A program made the translations under genes and the position numbers. Below, one piece after another: positions 26,794 to 33,422 of a DNA stretch of 33,422 nucleotides. How positions within the stretch are numbered: the first letter of the stretch is position 1; every line of letters starts with the position of its first letter. The notes under the pieces were generated by a model that worked only from the letters and a program-made list of their open reading frames with translations, was not told the DNA's origin and made no database searches. This stretch comes from Caulobacterales bacterium 32-69-10 (GTDB taxonomy: Bacteria > Pseudomonadota > Alphaproteobacteria > Caulobacterales > Caulobacteraceae): positions 1 through 33,422 of the forward strand of contig NCED01000052.1 of the NCBI GenBank assembly GCA_002280485.1, in the 5' to 3' direction.

Positions 26794-29040
26794 ATGACAT
26801 CCGTCGCCGTAACGCCGCATCCTGCCGCCCGCGCCGCGCACAAAGCGCCGGCCGCGTGGCTGTTCGCGGTGGCGGTGTTCACCTCGGCCGCCCTGGTCTT
26901 CACAGTCGAGCCCCTGATCGGCAAGCTGCTTCTGCCGGTGCTGGGCGGCTCTCCGGCCATCTGGAACACCAGCCTGGCCTTTTTCCAGGCGGCCCTGCTG
27001 GCCGGCTACGCCTATGCCCACGCCCTGCAACGCCTGGCCACGGTGCGGCGGCAGATGGTCGTGCACCTGGTGGTGCTGGCCTGCTCCGCCCTGGTCCTGC
27101 CGCTCAAGGTGTCGTCCCTGCTCGGCGACCCGTGGCAGGGGGCGCCGGCCCTGTGGCTGGCCGGGGTGATGGCCCTGTCGCTCGGCCCGCCGTTCGCGGC
27201 GCTTTCGGCCACCGCCCCGCTGCTGCAGGCCTGGTATGCGCGCCTCGCGCCGGCCTCCACCAAGGCCGGGGGGCGCAGCGCCTACACCCTCTACGCCGCC
27301 TCCAACCTCGGCAGCCTGCTGGCGCTGGCCGCCTATCCGGCGGTAATCGAGCCCCTGCTGGGCCTGACCCGCCAGGCCATGGTGTGGAGCCTGGCCTATG
27401 GCGGATTCGCCCTGCTGCTGCTGGGCCTGACCGCGGCGGCCTGGCGCGCGCCCGCCGCCGAGGCGCCGCCCCATGCGGTGGTGGTCGCCACCCGCGCCGT
27501 CTGGCGCGAGCGGATGATCTGGCTGCTGCTCGCGGCCGCCCCCTCCAGCCTCCTGATGGGGGTGACCGCCCACCTGACCGCCGACATCGCCTCGGCGCCC
27601 TTCATCTGGGTCGTGCCGCTTGAGCTCTATCTGCTCACCTTCGTCATCGCCTTCGCCGGGCGGGGCAGCCCGCCCTCGCCGGCGCTCCTGTGGCTGCAAC
27701 TGCTCGCCGTTCCGGCCGCCCTTTTGCTGCTGGCCGACTTCACCGCCCCGTGGCCGCAGCAGTTGGCCGTTCTGCTGGCCGCCTTCTTCGTCGTGGTCCT
27801 GGTCTGCCACCGCACCCTGGCTTCGCGGCGGCCCGAGCCGGCGCGCCTGACCGAGTTCTATCTGTGGATGTCGATCGGCGGGGTGGTCGGCGGCGCCTTC
27901 AACGCCTTCCTGGCCCCGCTGCTGTTCCCGGGCGTTTGGGAATACCCCGCCGTCCTGGTCCTGGCGTGCCTGGCCCGCCCGTCCAAGACCTACCGGCGGC
28001 TGGAGGGCCGCGACCTCGGCTGGATGATCATGGGCCTGGTGTGGGTGACGCCGCTGTATTTCACCCAGCTCGACATTCCCGACTACCTGCGATCGGCCCT
28101 GATGCTGGCTCCCGCCCTGATGGCGGTGATGATGCGCGACCGGGCCTGGGCGGTGGTGGTGCTGTTCGCCGCCATGGCCCTGGCCGGCGAAATCCAGGGG
28201 GCGGGACGCTATCGCGAGCATCACCGCAGCTTCTTTGGCGTGGTCCACCTTACCGAGATCGAGCCCCGCGGCATGGGCTCGACCCGCATCATGGTCCACG
28301 GCACCACCCTGCACGGGGCGCAGATACAGGACCCGGCCAGGCGCTGCGAGGCCACCACCTACTATACCCCGCGCACGGTGATCGGCCGGGTATTCGCCAC
28401 CGAGCAGGCGAGGAAGCCGGCCCTGAATATCGGCGCCGTCGGGTTGGGCGCCGGCACGGTAGCGACCTTCGTGCGCCCCAGCGACACCATGCGCTTCTAT
28501 GAGATCGATCCTCTCATCGCCAAACTCACCTTCGACCCGGCGTACTTCTCCTTCGTCAACGGCTGCGCCAAGGGTCCGGTGGACGTGGTGCTGGGCGACG
28601 CCCGCCTGTCCCTGGCCAAGGAGCCGGCGGGCAAGTTCGACCTCATCCTGGTCGACGCCTTCTCCTCCGACAGCGTGCCGACCCACCTGCTGACCGTTGA
28701 GGCGATGCGCGGCTACCTGCGCCTGCTCGCCCCCGACGGGGTGGCGCTGCTGCACCTGTCCAACCGCAACCTGGAGCTGGTCGGGCCGGCTTCCGCCGCC
28801 GCCAAGGCGGCCGGCGCCTATTCCATCAAGGGCGAGCACTGGGTGGAGGAGGGGACCAGCCCCTATGCCGAGGCCTCGGGCATCGTGCTGCTCGTCGCGC
28901 CGGACGCCCGGTCCCTGGTCCGCTACCACGCCGCCGGTCCCGACTGGTCGCCGCCCAAGTACGCGGCGCGTCCCTGGACCGATGACTACACCAATGTCTG
29001 GGGGGCGATGATCGCCCGCTTCCGCGGTGGAAAGTCCTAG
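26794..29040 (+). CDS. Fused membrane protein / spermidine-synthase-like domain
   Basis: A 748-residue protein in two parts. Residues about 20-490 contain many hydrophobic helices (a dozen or so), such as FAVAVFTSAALVFTVEPLIG and MIWLLLAAAPSSLL. Residues about 500-748 are a spermidine-synthase/methyltransferase-like fold: NIGAVGLGAGTVATF (nucleotide loop near 551), the acidic FYEIDP strand, VVLGDARLSLA and LILVDAFSSDSVPTHLLT (near 619). Such fused proteins are common in proteobacteria and often called spermidine synthases, but the real substrate and the role of the membrane part are not established. I chose the ATG at 26794. The putrescine-binding residues cannot be verified by eye. Confidence 0.8.
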   Translation: MTSVAVTPHPAARAAHKAPAAWLFAVAVFTSAALVFTVEPLIGKLLLPVLGGSPAIWNTSLAFFQAALLAGYAYAHALQRLATVRRQMVVHLVVLACSALVLPLKVSSLLGDPWQGAPALWLAGVMALSLGPPFAALSATAPLLQAWYARLAPASTKAGGRSAYTLYAASNLGSLLALAAYPAVIEPLLGLTRQAMVWSLAYGGFALLLLGLTAAAWRAPAAEAPPHAVVVATRAVWRERMIWLLLAAAPSSLLMGVTAHLTADIASAPFIWVVPLELYLLTFVIAFAGRGSPPSPALLWLQLLAVPAALLLLADFTAPWPQQLAVLLAAFFVVVLVCHRTLASRRPEPARLTEFYLWMSIGGVVGGAFNAFLAPLLFPGVWEYPAVLVLACLARPSKTYRRLEGRDLGWMIMGLVWVTPLYFTQLDIPDYLRSALMLAPALMAVMMRDRAWAVVVLFAAMALAGEIQGAGRYREHHRSFFGVVHLTEIEPRGMGSTRIMVHGTTLHGAQIQDPARRCEATTYYTPRTVIGRVFATEQARKPALNIGAVGLGAGTVATFVRPSDTMRFYEIDPLIAKLTFDPAYFSFVNGCAKGPVDVVLGDARLSLAKEPAGKFDLILVDAFSSDSVPTHLLTVEAMRGYLRLLAPDGVALLHLSNRNLELVGPASAAAKAAGAYSIKGEHWVEEGTSPYAEASGIVLLVAPDARSLVRYHAAGPDWSPPKYAARPWTDDYTNVWGAMIARFRGGKS

Positions 29041-29288
29041 GCGGATTAAGCGCTGCCGTGCGCGGACGCGCGGAATTCACGATGAAGATGTCGGCAAGCA
29101 TAAGCTGCCAGGCGTTCCAATCCGGGAAATCGGCGGGCGTCTCCGAGGAAGCGGCCGTCCGCCAACTTGGTGAACATTCGTCCACCATGCCAGGCTGTCG
29201 CAGGCCCGGGATTAACTCTGCTTTTCAACGGGATATCCAAAAGCCTGTGCGACCGTGATGACATCGGAAACAGGACTCGGCGGTTTCT
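29041..29288. other. Intergenic region with no supported gene
   Basis: These 248 bp lie between the fused membrane protein and the small Ala/Pro-rich protein. A 43-codon frame on the minus strand (29046-29177) has a weak GGTGGA upstream but no recognisable family, so I do not call it a gene. The promoter for the next gene is probably near TTAACTCTGCTTTTCAAC (29212-29229), which is the least GC-rich part. Confidence 0.35.
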
Positions 29289-29636
29289 ATGCTTCGTCTG
29301 ATCATGCTCCTGGGGGCCGCGGGCTATATCTATAGTCTGGGTCACAACTCGGCCGCCGCCTCGGCGGAAGCCTCGCCTGTACCGAATGTGATGAGCAGCG
29401 TCGCCAAGGCCGGCGCCGGCTGGATCGCCCGCGAGGTCCACGAGCAGACCGCCTGGGCCGCCGCGACGCCAGGCCAGGCCGCCGCGGCGCCGGTCGCGCC
29501 GCCGCAGTACGCCGCTTCCTACACGCCGGTCGCGGCCGAGTTCGCCGCGCCCGCGCCCGTCGTCGTGCCCGCGCCGGTGGCCAGGCCCGCCCGCCGCGGC
29601 CTGCAGGTGATCATCGAGCCGGCCAGCGTGGGCTGA
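29289..29636 (+). CDS. Small Ala/Pro-rich protein with N-terminal hydrophobic segment
   Basis: A 115-residue hypothetical protein. The first 17 residues (MLRLIMLLGAAGYIYSL) are a signal anchor or signal peptide. Residues 20-60 are Ala-rich with one possible helix (SSVAKAGAGWIAREVHEQ). The rest is a Pro/Ala/Val low-complexity tail with repeated VAPP/APVV steps and a basic patch ARPARRG before the C-terminal LQVIIEPASVG. It probably lies in the inner membrane or periplasm. No family is recognised and the ribosome site is weak. Composition agrees with core genes. Confidence 0.6.
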   Translation: MLRLIMLLGAAGYIYSLGHNSAAASAEASPVPNVMSSVAKAGAGWIAREVHEQTAWAAATPGQAAAAPVAPPQYAASYTPVAAEFAAPAPVVVPAPVARPARRGLQVIIEPASVG

Positions 29637-29641
29637 AAAGT

Positions 29642-29687
29642 CCCGTCATCCTCGGGTCTCCGCTGCGCTGCCCCCGAGGATGACGGG
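29642..29687. repeat. Dispersed inverted repeat, family D short form (copy 3)
   Basis: CCCGTCATCCTCGGG (29642-29656) and CCCGAGGATGACGGG (29673-29687) are perfect 15-bp arms around a 16-bp centre. It fills the gap between the convergent small-protein gene and ispDF and may end both transcripts. Confidence 0.9.
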
Positions 29688-29693
29688 TGGGTG

Positions 29694-30836
29694 TCAGCCC
29701 GCCGTCTCCACGGTCGCCACCGCCTGGGCCGCCAGGCCTTCCTCGCGGCCGGTGAAGCCCATGCCCTCGGTGGTGGTGGCCTTCACGCTGACCCGGTCCT
29801 CGGGCAGCTGCAGAATCTCAGCCAACCGCGCCCGCATCGCCGCCCGGTGCGGCTTGATCTTCGGCCGCTCGCAGATCAGCGTCACGTCCACATTCAGCAC
29901 CTGCCCTCCCTTGGCCTGCACAAGGCCCAGGGCGTGGCGCAGGAAACGGTCTGACGAGGCGCCCTTCCACCGCGGGTCGGTCGGCGGGAAGTGGTCGCCG
30001 ATGTCGCCCTCGCCGATGGCCCCGAGCAGGGCGTCGGTGAGAGCATGCAGGCCCGCGTCGGCGTCGGAGTGGCCGATCAGGGTCCGGTCGTGGGGGATCT
30101 CCACCCCGCATAGCCACACCGTCTCGCCCGGCCCGAACCGGTGGGCGTCGTAGCCGAAGCCGGTGCGCACGATCCGCGCCGCGCCCGCCAGCCGTTCGGC
30201 CATGGGGAAGTCCTCCGCAAAGGTCAGCTTCATCAGCATCGGATCGCCGGGGATCAGCACCACTCGGCCGCCGGCGCGCTCAAGCACCGCCGCGTCGTCG
30301 GTGGGGCTCATCCCCGCCGGCCAGACTGCATAGGCGCGGGCGATGGCCGCCATCCGGAAGGCTTGAGGCGTCTGGGCCCGGTACAGCCCATCGCGAGGCA
30401 CGGTGGCCAGCGCCTCGCCCTCGCGCCGCTTCAGGGTGTCGCCGACCGCCAGGGCGGGCAGGGCGCCGTCAGCCTGTTCCAGCGCGGCCAGCAGGGCGGC
30501 CACGTGCGCGGTGGTGACGAAGGGCCGGGCCGCATCGTGGATCAGCACCGTCTCGCACCCCTCCGGCAGTGCGGCCAGACCCGCGCGAACCGAATCGGCC
30601 CGCTCAGTCCCACCGGGGGCCAAGACCCAGCCGGAGAGGCCGGCGAAGGCCGCCCGCGCCACGGCTTCGTCGCCGCCGGGAACCACCACGACCACGCCCT
30701 CGGCGCCCGCCGCCAGCAGGGCTTCTAGCGACCACCGGGCCACGGGCCGGCCGGCGAGGAGGCGCCATTGTTTGGGCGCCTCTGATCCCGCACGGGAGCC
30801 TGCGCCAGCGGCGACGATGACGGCCGAGAATTTCAT
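29694..30836 (-). CDS. ispDF: Bifunctional IspD/IspF (MEP cytidylyltransferase / MECDP synthase)
   Basis: A 380-residue fusion of two enzymes of the MEP isoprenoid pathway, which is usual in alphaproteobacteria. IspD (about 1-222): FSAVIVAAGAGSRAG, the CTP loop, with IHDAARPFV and the RAQTPQAF motif; it makes CDP-ME. IspF (about 225-380): metal ligands D230 and H232 (YDAHRFG) and H264 (DADAGLHALTDALLGA), plus KATTTEGMGFTGREEGLAA; it makes cyclic MECDP. I start at the ATG at 30836, with GGAGGA about 11 nt upstream. IspE, which acts between the two steps, is not in this window. Confidence 0.95.
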   Translation of the reverse strand: MKFSAVIVAAGAGSRAGSEAPKQWRLLAGRPVARWSLEALLAAGAEGVVVVVPGGDEAVARAAFAGLSGWVLAPGGTERADSVRAGLAALPEGCETVLIHDAARPFVTTAHVAALLAALEQADGALPALAVGDTLKRREGEALATVPRDGLYRAQTPQAFRMAAIARAYAVWPAGMSPTDDAAVLERAGGRVVLIPGDPMLMKLTFAEDFPMAERLAGAARIVRTGFGYDAHRFGPGETVWLCGVEIPHDRTLIGHSDADAGLHALTDALLGAIGEGDIGDHFPPTDPRWKGASSDRFLRHALGLVQAKGGQVLNVDVTLICERPKIKPHRAAMRARLAEILQLPEDRVSVKATTTEGMGFTGREEGLAAQAVATVETAG

Positions 30837-30977
30837 GCCGCAGTCTTTCCTCCAGCGAGACGACATTTGTCCATAGACGAACGCCGCAACCTATGCCTAA
30901 AAAGAGAGCGATGGTGTTGCTCATAATTTAGGCGCTCTCCCCGCGCCTTGGGCCGCGCCAGCGGGGATGAGTGGTCA

Positions 30978-32087
30978 GTGCCCGAGACGCCTATTCTGTC
31001 TGAACAGCAAGCCCAGGCTCTGCGGGCCGCGGCGTTCGAACAGAGCCCGTCGCCGGCGCTGATGTTCTCGGCTACCGGCGATCTACTCACCGCTAACGAG
31101 GCGGCCGAGGCCTTGTTCGGTCACGGCCTGGCCCTTCTGGCCCGCAAACGCCTGCTGCAAGGCGCGCCCGACACCCCCCTCGCCGTCCTTCTGCTTCGGG
31201 CGGCCGAGGCTGGCGCCCCGATTCGCGAACGCCGCCTGGAGATCAGCCTACCCGGCCACCCGGTCATCGAGGTCGAGGCGGTCGCCACGCCCCTGCCGCA
31301 GGGGCCAATCCTGCTCAGCCTGATCACGAAGACGCCGACCACTGGCGTCGACCGCTCCACCGACCTGCGTTCGGTGGCCGGCATGGGCCGCACCCTGGCC
31401 CACGAGATCAAGAACCCGCTCGCCGGCATCCGCGGCGCGGCCCAGTTGCTCAAGACCGGCGCGCCCCCCGACGACGCCGCCCTGGCCCAGCTGATCGTCG
31501 ACGAAACCGACCGCATCAAGCGCCTGGTCGATAGGGTCGAGGCCTTCTCCGAGGACCGGCCGATCGAGCACCGGCCGGTCAATATCCACGCCGTGCTCGA
31601 CCGGGTCCGCGCCCTGATCACCAGCGGCGTCGGCGAGGGCCTGACGGTGCGCGAGAACTACGACCCGTCGCTGCCCCCCGTCTGGGGCGACGAGGACCAA
31701 CTGATCCAGATCTTCCTCAACCTGGCCAAGAACGCCGCCGAGTCGGTCCACAGCCGCGGCGACGGGCGCGGCGAGGTTTCGATCACCACCGCCTATCGCC
31801 ATGGGGTGCGCTTACGCTCCCCGGGCGGGAAGGACCCGCGCGGCGCCCCCCTGGAGGTGCGCATCCAGGACAATGGCCCGGGGGTCCCGGCCGACCTGCG
31901 CGAATATCTGTTCGACCCCTTCGTCACCACCAAGCCGCAGGGGTCGGGCCTTGGCCTGACCCTGGTGGCCAAGCTGGTGGCCGACCACGACGGGATGATC
32001 GACTTCGAATCCGAACCCGGCCGCACCGTCTTCCGGGTGCGCCTGCCGGTGCAGCCCCCCAACACCGACACTGAAACCGTGACCTGA
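30978..32087 (+). CDS. ntrB: Nitrogen regulation sensor kinase NtrB
   Basis: About 369 residues, cytosolic with no membrane segment, as expected for NtrB (GlnL). A PAS domain (about 10-105, [21 protein letters not shown]) precedes the HisKA helix with phospho-acceptor H142 in [13 protein letters not shown]. The ATPase domain has the N box [10 protein letters not shown]1 DNGPGVP and G2 GSGLGLTL. NtrB phosphorylates or dephosphorylates NtrC according to PII signals. I chose the GTG at 30978, with GAG a few bases upstream; a TTG at 30948 is also in frame. The ntrC start follows after 10 nt, so they form an operon. The kinase looks intact although its partner does not. Confidence 0.93.
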   Translation: MPETPILSEQQAQALRAAAFEQSPSPALMFSATGDLLTANEAAEALFGHGLALLARKRLLQGAPDTPLAVLLLRAAEAGAPIRERRLEISLPGHPVIEVEAVATPLPQGPILLSLITKTPTTGVDRSTDLRSVAGMGRTLAHEIKNPLAGIRGAAQLLKTGAPPDDAALAQLIVDETDRIKRLVDRVEAFSEDRPIEHRPVNIHAVLDRVRALITSGVGEGLTVRENYDPSLPPVWGDEDQLIQIFLNLAKNAAESVHSRGDGRGEVSITTAYRHGVRLRSPGGKDPRGAPLEVRIQDNGPGVPADLREYLFDPFVTTKPQGSGLGLTLVAKLVADHDGMIDFESEPGRTVFRVRLPVQPPNTDTETVT

Positions 32088-32097
32088 GGCAAAAACG

Positions 32098-33353
32098 ATG
32101 AACACGCCCCACAAGGTGCTGATCGCCGACGACGACGCCTCCATCCGGCTGGTGCTCAGCCAGGCCTTCACCCGTGCGGGGTTCCAGGTCCGGGCCACCG
32201 GCGCTGCGGCCACCCTGCTGAAATGGGTGCAGGAGGGGGAGGGGGACCTCGTCGTCACCGACGTGATCATGGCCGACGAGAATGTCTTCGACGTACTCCC
32301 GCGCATGAGGAAGCAGCGGCCCAAGCTGCCGATCATCGTCATGAGCGCCCAGAACACCCTGCTCACCGCCGTCAATGCGGCCGAGACGGGCGCCTTCGAA
32401 TATATGCCCAAGCCGTTCGACCTGGACGACATGGTCGCCGCCGCCCGCCGGGCCCTGGCCAAGCCGGCCACCCCGGAACCCGCCAAGACCCAGGCCCTGG
32501 CCGCCCGCGACGAGCGCCTGCCCTTGATCGGCCGCTCGGCCCCGATGCAGGAGGTCTACCGTACCCTCGCCCGGCTGGTCGGCGCCGAGCTGACCGTGCT
32601 GGTCCTCGGCGAGAGCGGCACCGGCAAGGAGCTGGCCGCCCGGGCCATGCACGACCTGGGTCGGCGCCGCGACGGCAAGTTCGTGGTGCTGCACCTGGCC
32701 GCCACGCCGCGCGAACGGGTCGAGTCCGAGCTGTTCGGCACGGGGCCGGACTCGACCGGCAAGCTGGTCGAGGCCGATGGCGGCACGCTGTTCCTGGACG
32801 AGATCGGCGACCTGCCCCTCGACGCCCAGACCCGGCTTCTGCGCGTCATCGACGGGTCGGAGCGGGCGATCAACCCGCGCACGGGCCCGCCCGCGCCTTC
32901 CTGCTGCGCGCCCACCGCGAAGGCCTGCCGGCCAAGACCATCGACGCCCAGGCCATCGAGCGCCTGAAGCGGCACAGCTGGCCCGGCAATGTCCGCGAGC
33001 TGGAGAACCTGATGCGCCGGGTCGCGGCCCTCTACGCGGAGGACCCGATCACCGCCCGCATCATCGACCGGGAGATCCAGGAGCACACCGCCGCCCCGAC
33101 CGCTTCGGAAGGCGCGCCCACCTTCGAGACCCTGATCGAACGCGGCCTGTCGGGCGAGTTCATCGGCGGTCCCGACGGCCTGCCGCGCCCAGGCCTCTAC
33201 GACCGGGTGCTGGAGCAGGTCGAACGCCCCCTGATCACCATGACCCTCGGCGCCACCCGCGGAAACCAGGTGCGCGCCGCCGAAATCCTCGGCCTCAACC
33301 GCAACACCCTGAGAAAGAAGATTACCGACCTGGGGATCAAGGTGAGGGGCTGA
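32098..33353 (+). pseudogene. ntrC: ntrC, disrupted by an internal deletion and frameshift
   Basis: Nitrogen response regulator in two frames. 32098-about 32885 encodes the receiver (D11-D13, phospho-acceptor D55, K105) and the first half of the AAA+ domain (Walker A GESGTGKE, 171-178; Walker B LFLDEIGD). After RAINPRTG the frame changes; the family sequence resumes in another frame at [14 protein letters not shown] and runs through [14 protein letters not shown] and the Fis-type HTH ([16 protein letters not shown]) to 33353. By family comparison about 50 residues (sensor I and the arginine-finger region) are missing; the frame change requires the loss to be 1 modulo 3 nt. The original frame ends at 32967 with a short nonsense tail. 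The GAFTGA sigma-54 loop is also absent, but that is a lineage trait. It could be a real lesion or an assembly error. GAGG precedes the ATG. Confidence 0.85.
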
Positions 33354-33360
33354 TTCCTTT

Positions 33361-33379
33361 CTCCTCCGAGGGGGAGGAG
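33361..33379 (+). terminator. Hairpin downstream of ntrC
   Basis: CTCCTCC pairs with GGAGGAG around GAGGG, followed by CATTTG. The stem is good but the T-run is poor. No further gene is visible before the window ends at 33422. Confidence 0.4.
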
Positions 33380-33422
33380 CATTTGTGATCAAGCTTCAGT
33401 GCAGGAAAGCGACAAGTCTGTT

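Noticed and set aside
26659..28929. A 756-codon minus-strand frame opposite the spermidine-synthase-like gene
   Set aside because: It has Gln/Gly/His-rich composition typical of reverse-strand reading in GC-rich DNA and no motifs, while the plus-strand gene has clear domains.
29206..29230. CtrA-type site in TTAACTCTGCTTTTCAAC before the small Ala/Pro-rich gene
   Set aside because: After TTAA and seven bases the second half reads TTTC, not TTAA, so the match is poor.
32223..32885. Independent gene in the second ntrC frame upstream of the junction
   Set aside because: Before about 32885 this frame is a Pro/Arg/Gly shadow of the receiver and AAA+ coding sequence; only the part after the junction is real NtrC sequence.

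Overview
The window looks like a chromosomal segment of an alphaproteobacterium of the Caulobacteraceae type (Caulobacter/Phenylobacterium-like). This rests on the very high GC content and strong GC3 bias, the fused ispDF, a pyruvate dehydrogenase E1-beta carrying its own lipoyl domain, the gene order eno - ftsB - pdhA - pdhB - pdhC - lpd - lipA - coq10-like - cinA - ispDF - ntrB - ntrC, an NtrC with no GAFTGA loop, and many dispersed palindromic intergenic repeats. The genus is inferred from remembered gene order, not from a search.

Layout. 1-2118: a single-domain response regulator and a HAD phosphatase (+), then a GNAT acetyltransferase and a rhodanese (-). 2150-4105: an accessory patch of visibly lower GC carrying an unrecognised 214-aa protein and an XRE-HTH/ImmA-IrrE metallopeptidase whose C-terminus is cut off by a junction with the next, GC-rich gene. 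4093-4734: a conserved-looking helical hypothetical protein, followed by palindromic repeats. 4932-6737: lepA (-). 6966-9750: a DUF1134/EipA-like periplasmic protein, a GT4 glycosyltransferase (+) and a GT9 heptosyltransferase (-) whose 3' ends overlap. 9862-14744: the translation block infC-rpmI-rplT, an intrinsic terminator, then pheS-pheT. 14761-17567: an alpha/beta hydrolase with an apparent internal deletion, rpmF, eno and ftsB. 17661-22865: the complete pyruvate dehydrogenase complex (pdhA, pdhB, pdhC, lpd). 23017-26678: a 2OG-Fe(II) oxygenase, a lipoprotein with a hydrolase fold but no nucleophile (-), lipA, a COQ10-like START protein and a CinA/PncC amidase (-). 26794-30836: a fused membrane/spermidine-synthase-like protein, a small Ala/Pro-rich exported protein and ispDF (-). 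30978-33353: ntrB and a broken ntrC.

How the genes connect. Eno makes PEP, which leads to pyruvate; PDH converts pyruvate to acetyl-CoA. LipA makes the lipoyl groups needed on both PdhB and PdhC, and Lpd reoxidises them. IspDF uses CTP and MEP in isoprenoid synthesis, which also feeds the ubiquinone handled by the COQ10-like protein. NtrB/NtrC is the nitrogen two-component pair.

The most notable items are the accessory XRE-ImmA module with its truncating junction, the deleted and frameshifted ntrC, two alpha/beta-hydrolase-fold proteins that lack a catalytic residue for different reasons, a 13-bp hairpin with a bulged Shine-Dalgarno in front of infC, and at least four families of dispersed palindromic repeats. 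I saw no CRISPR array, transposase, integrase, rRNA or tRNA gene.
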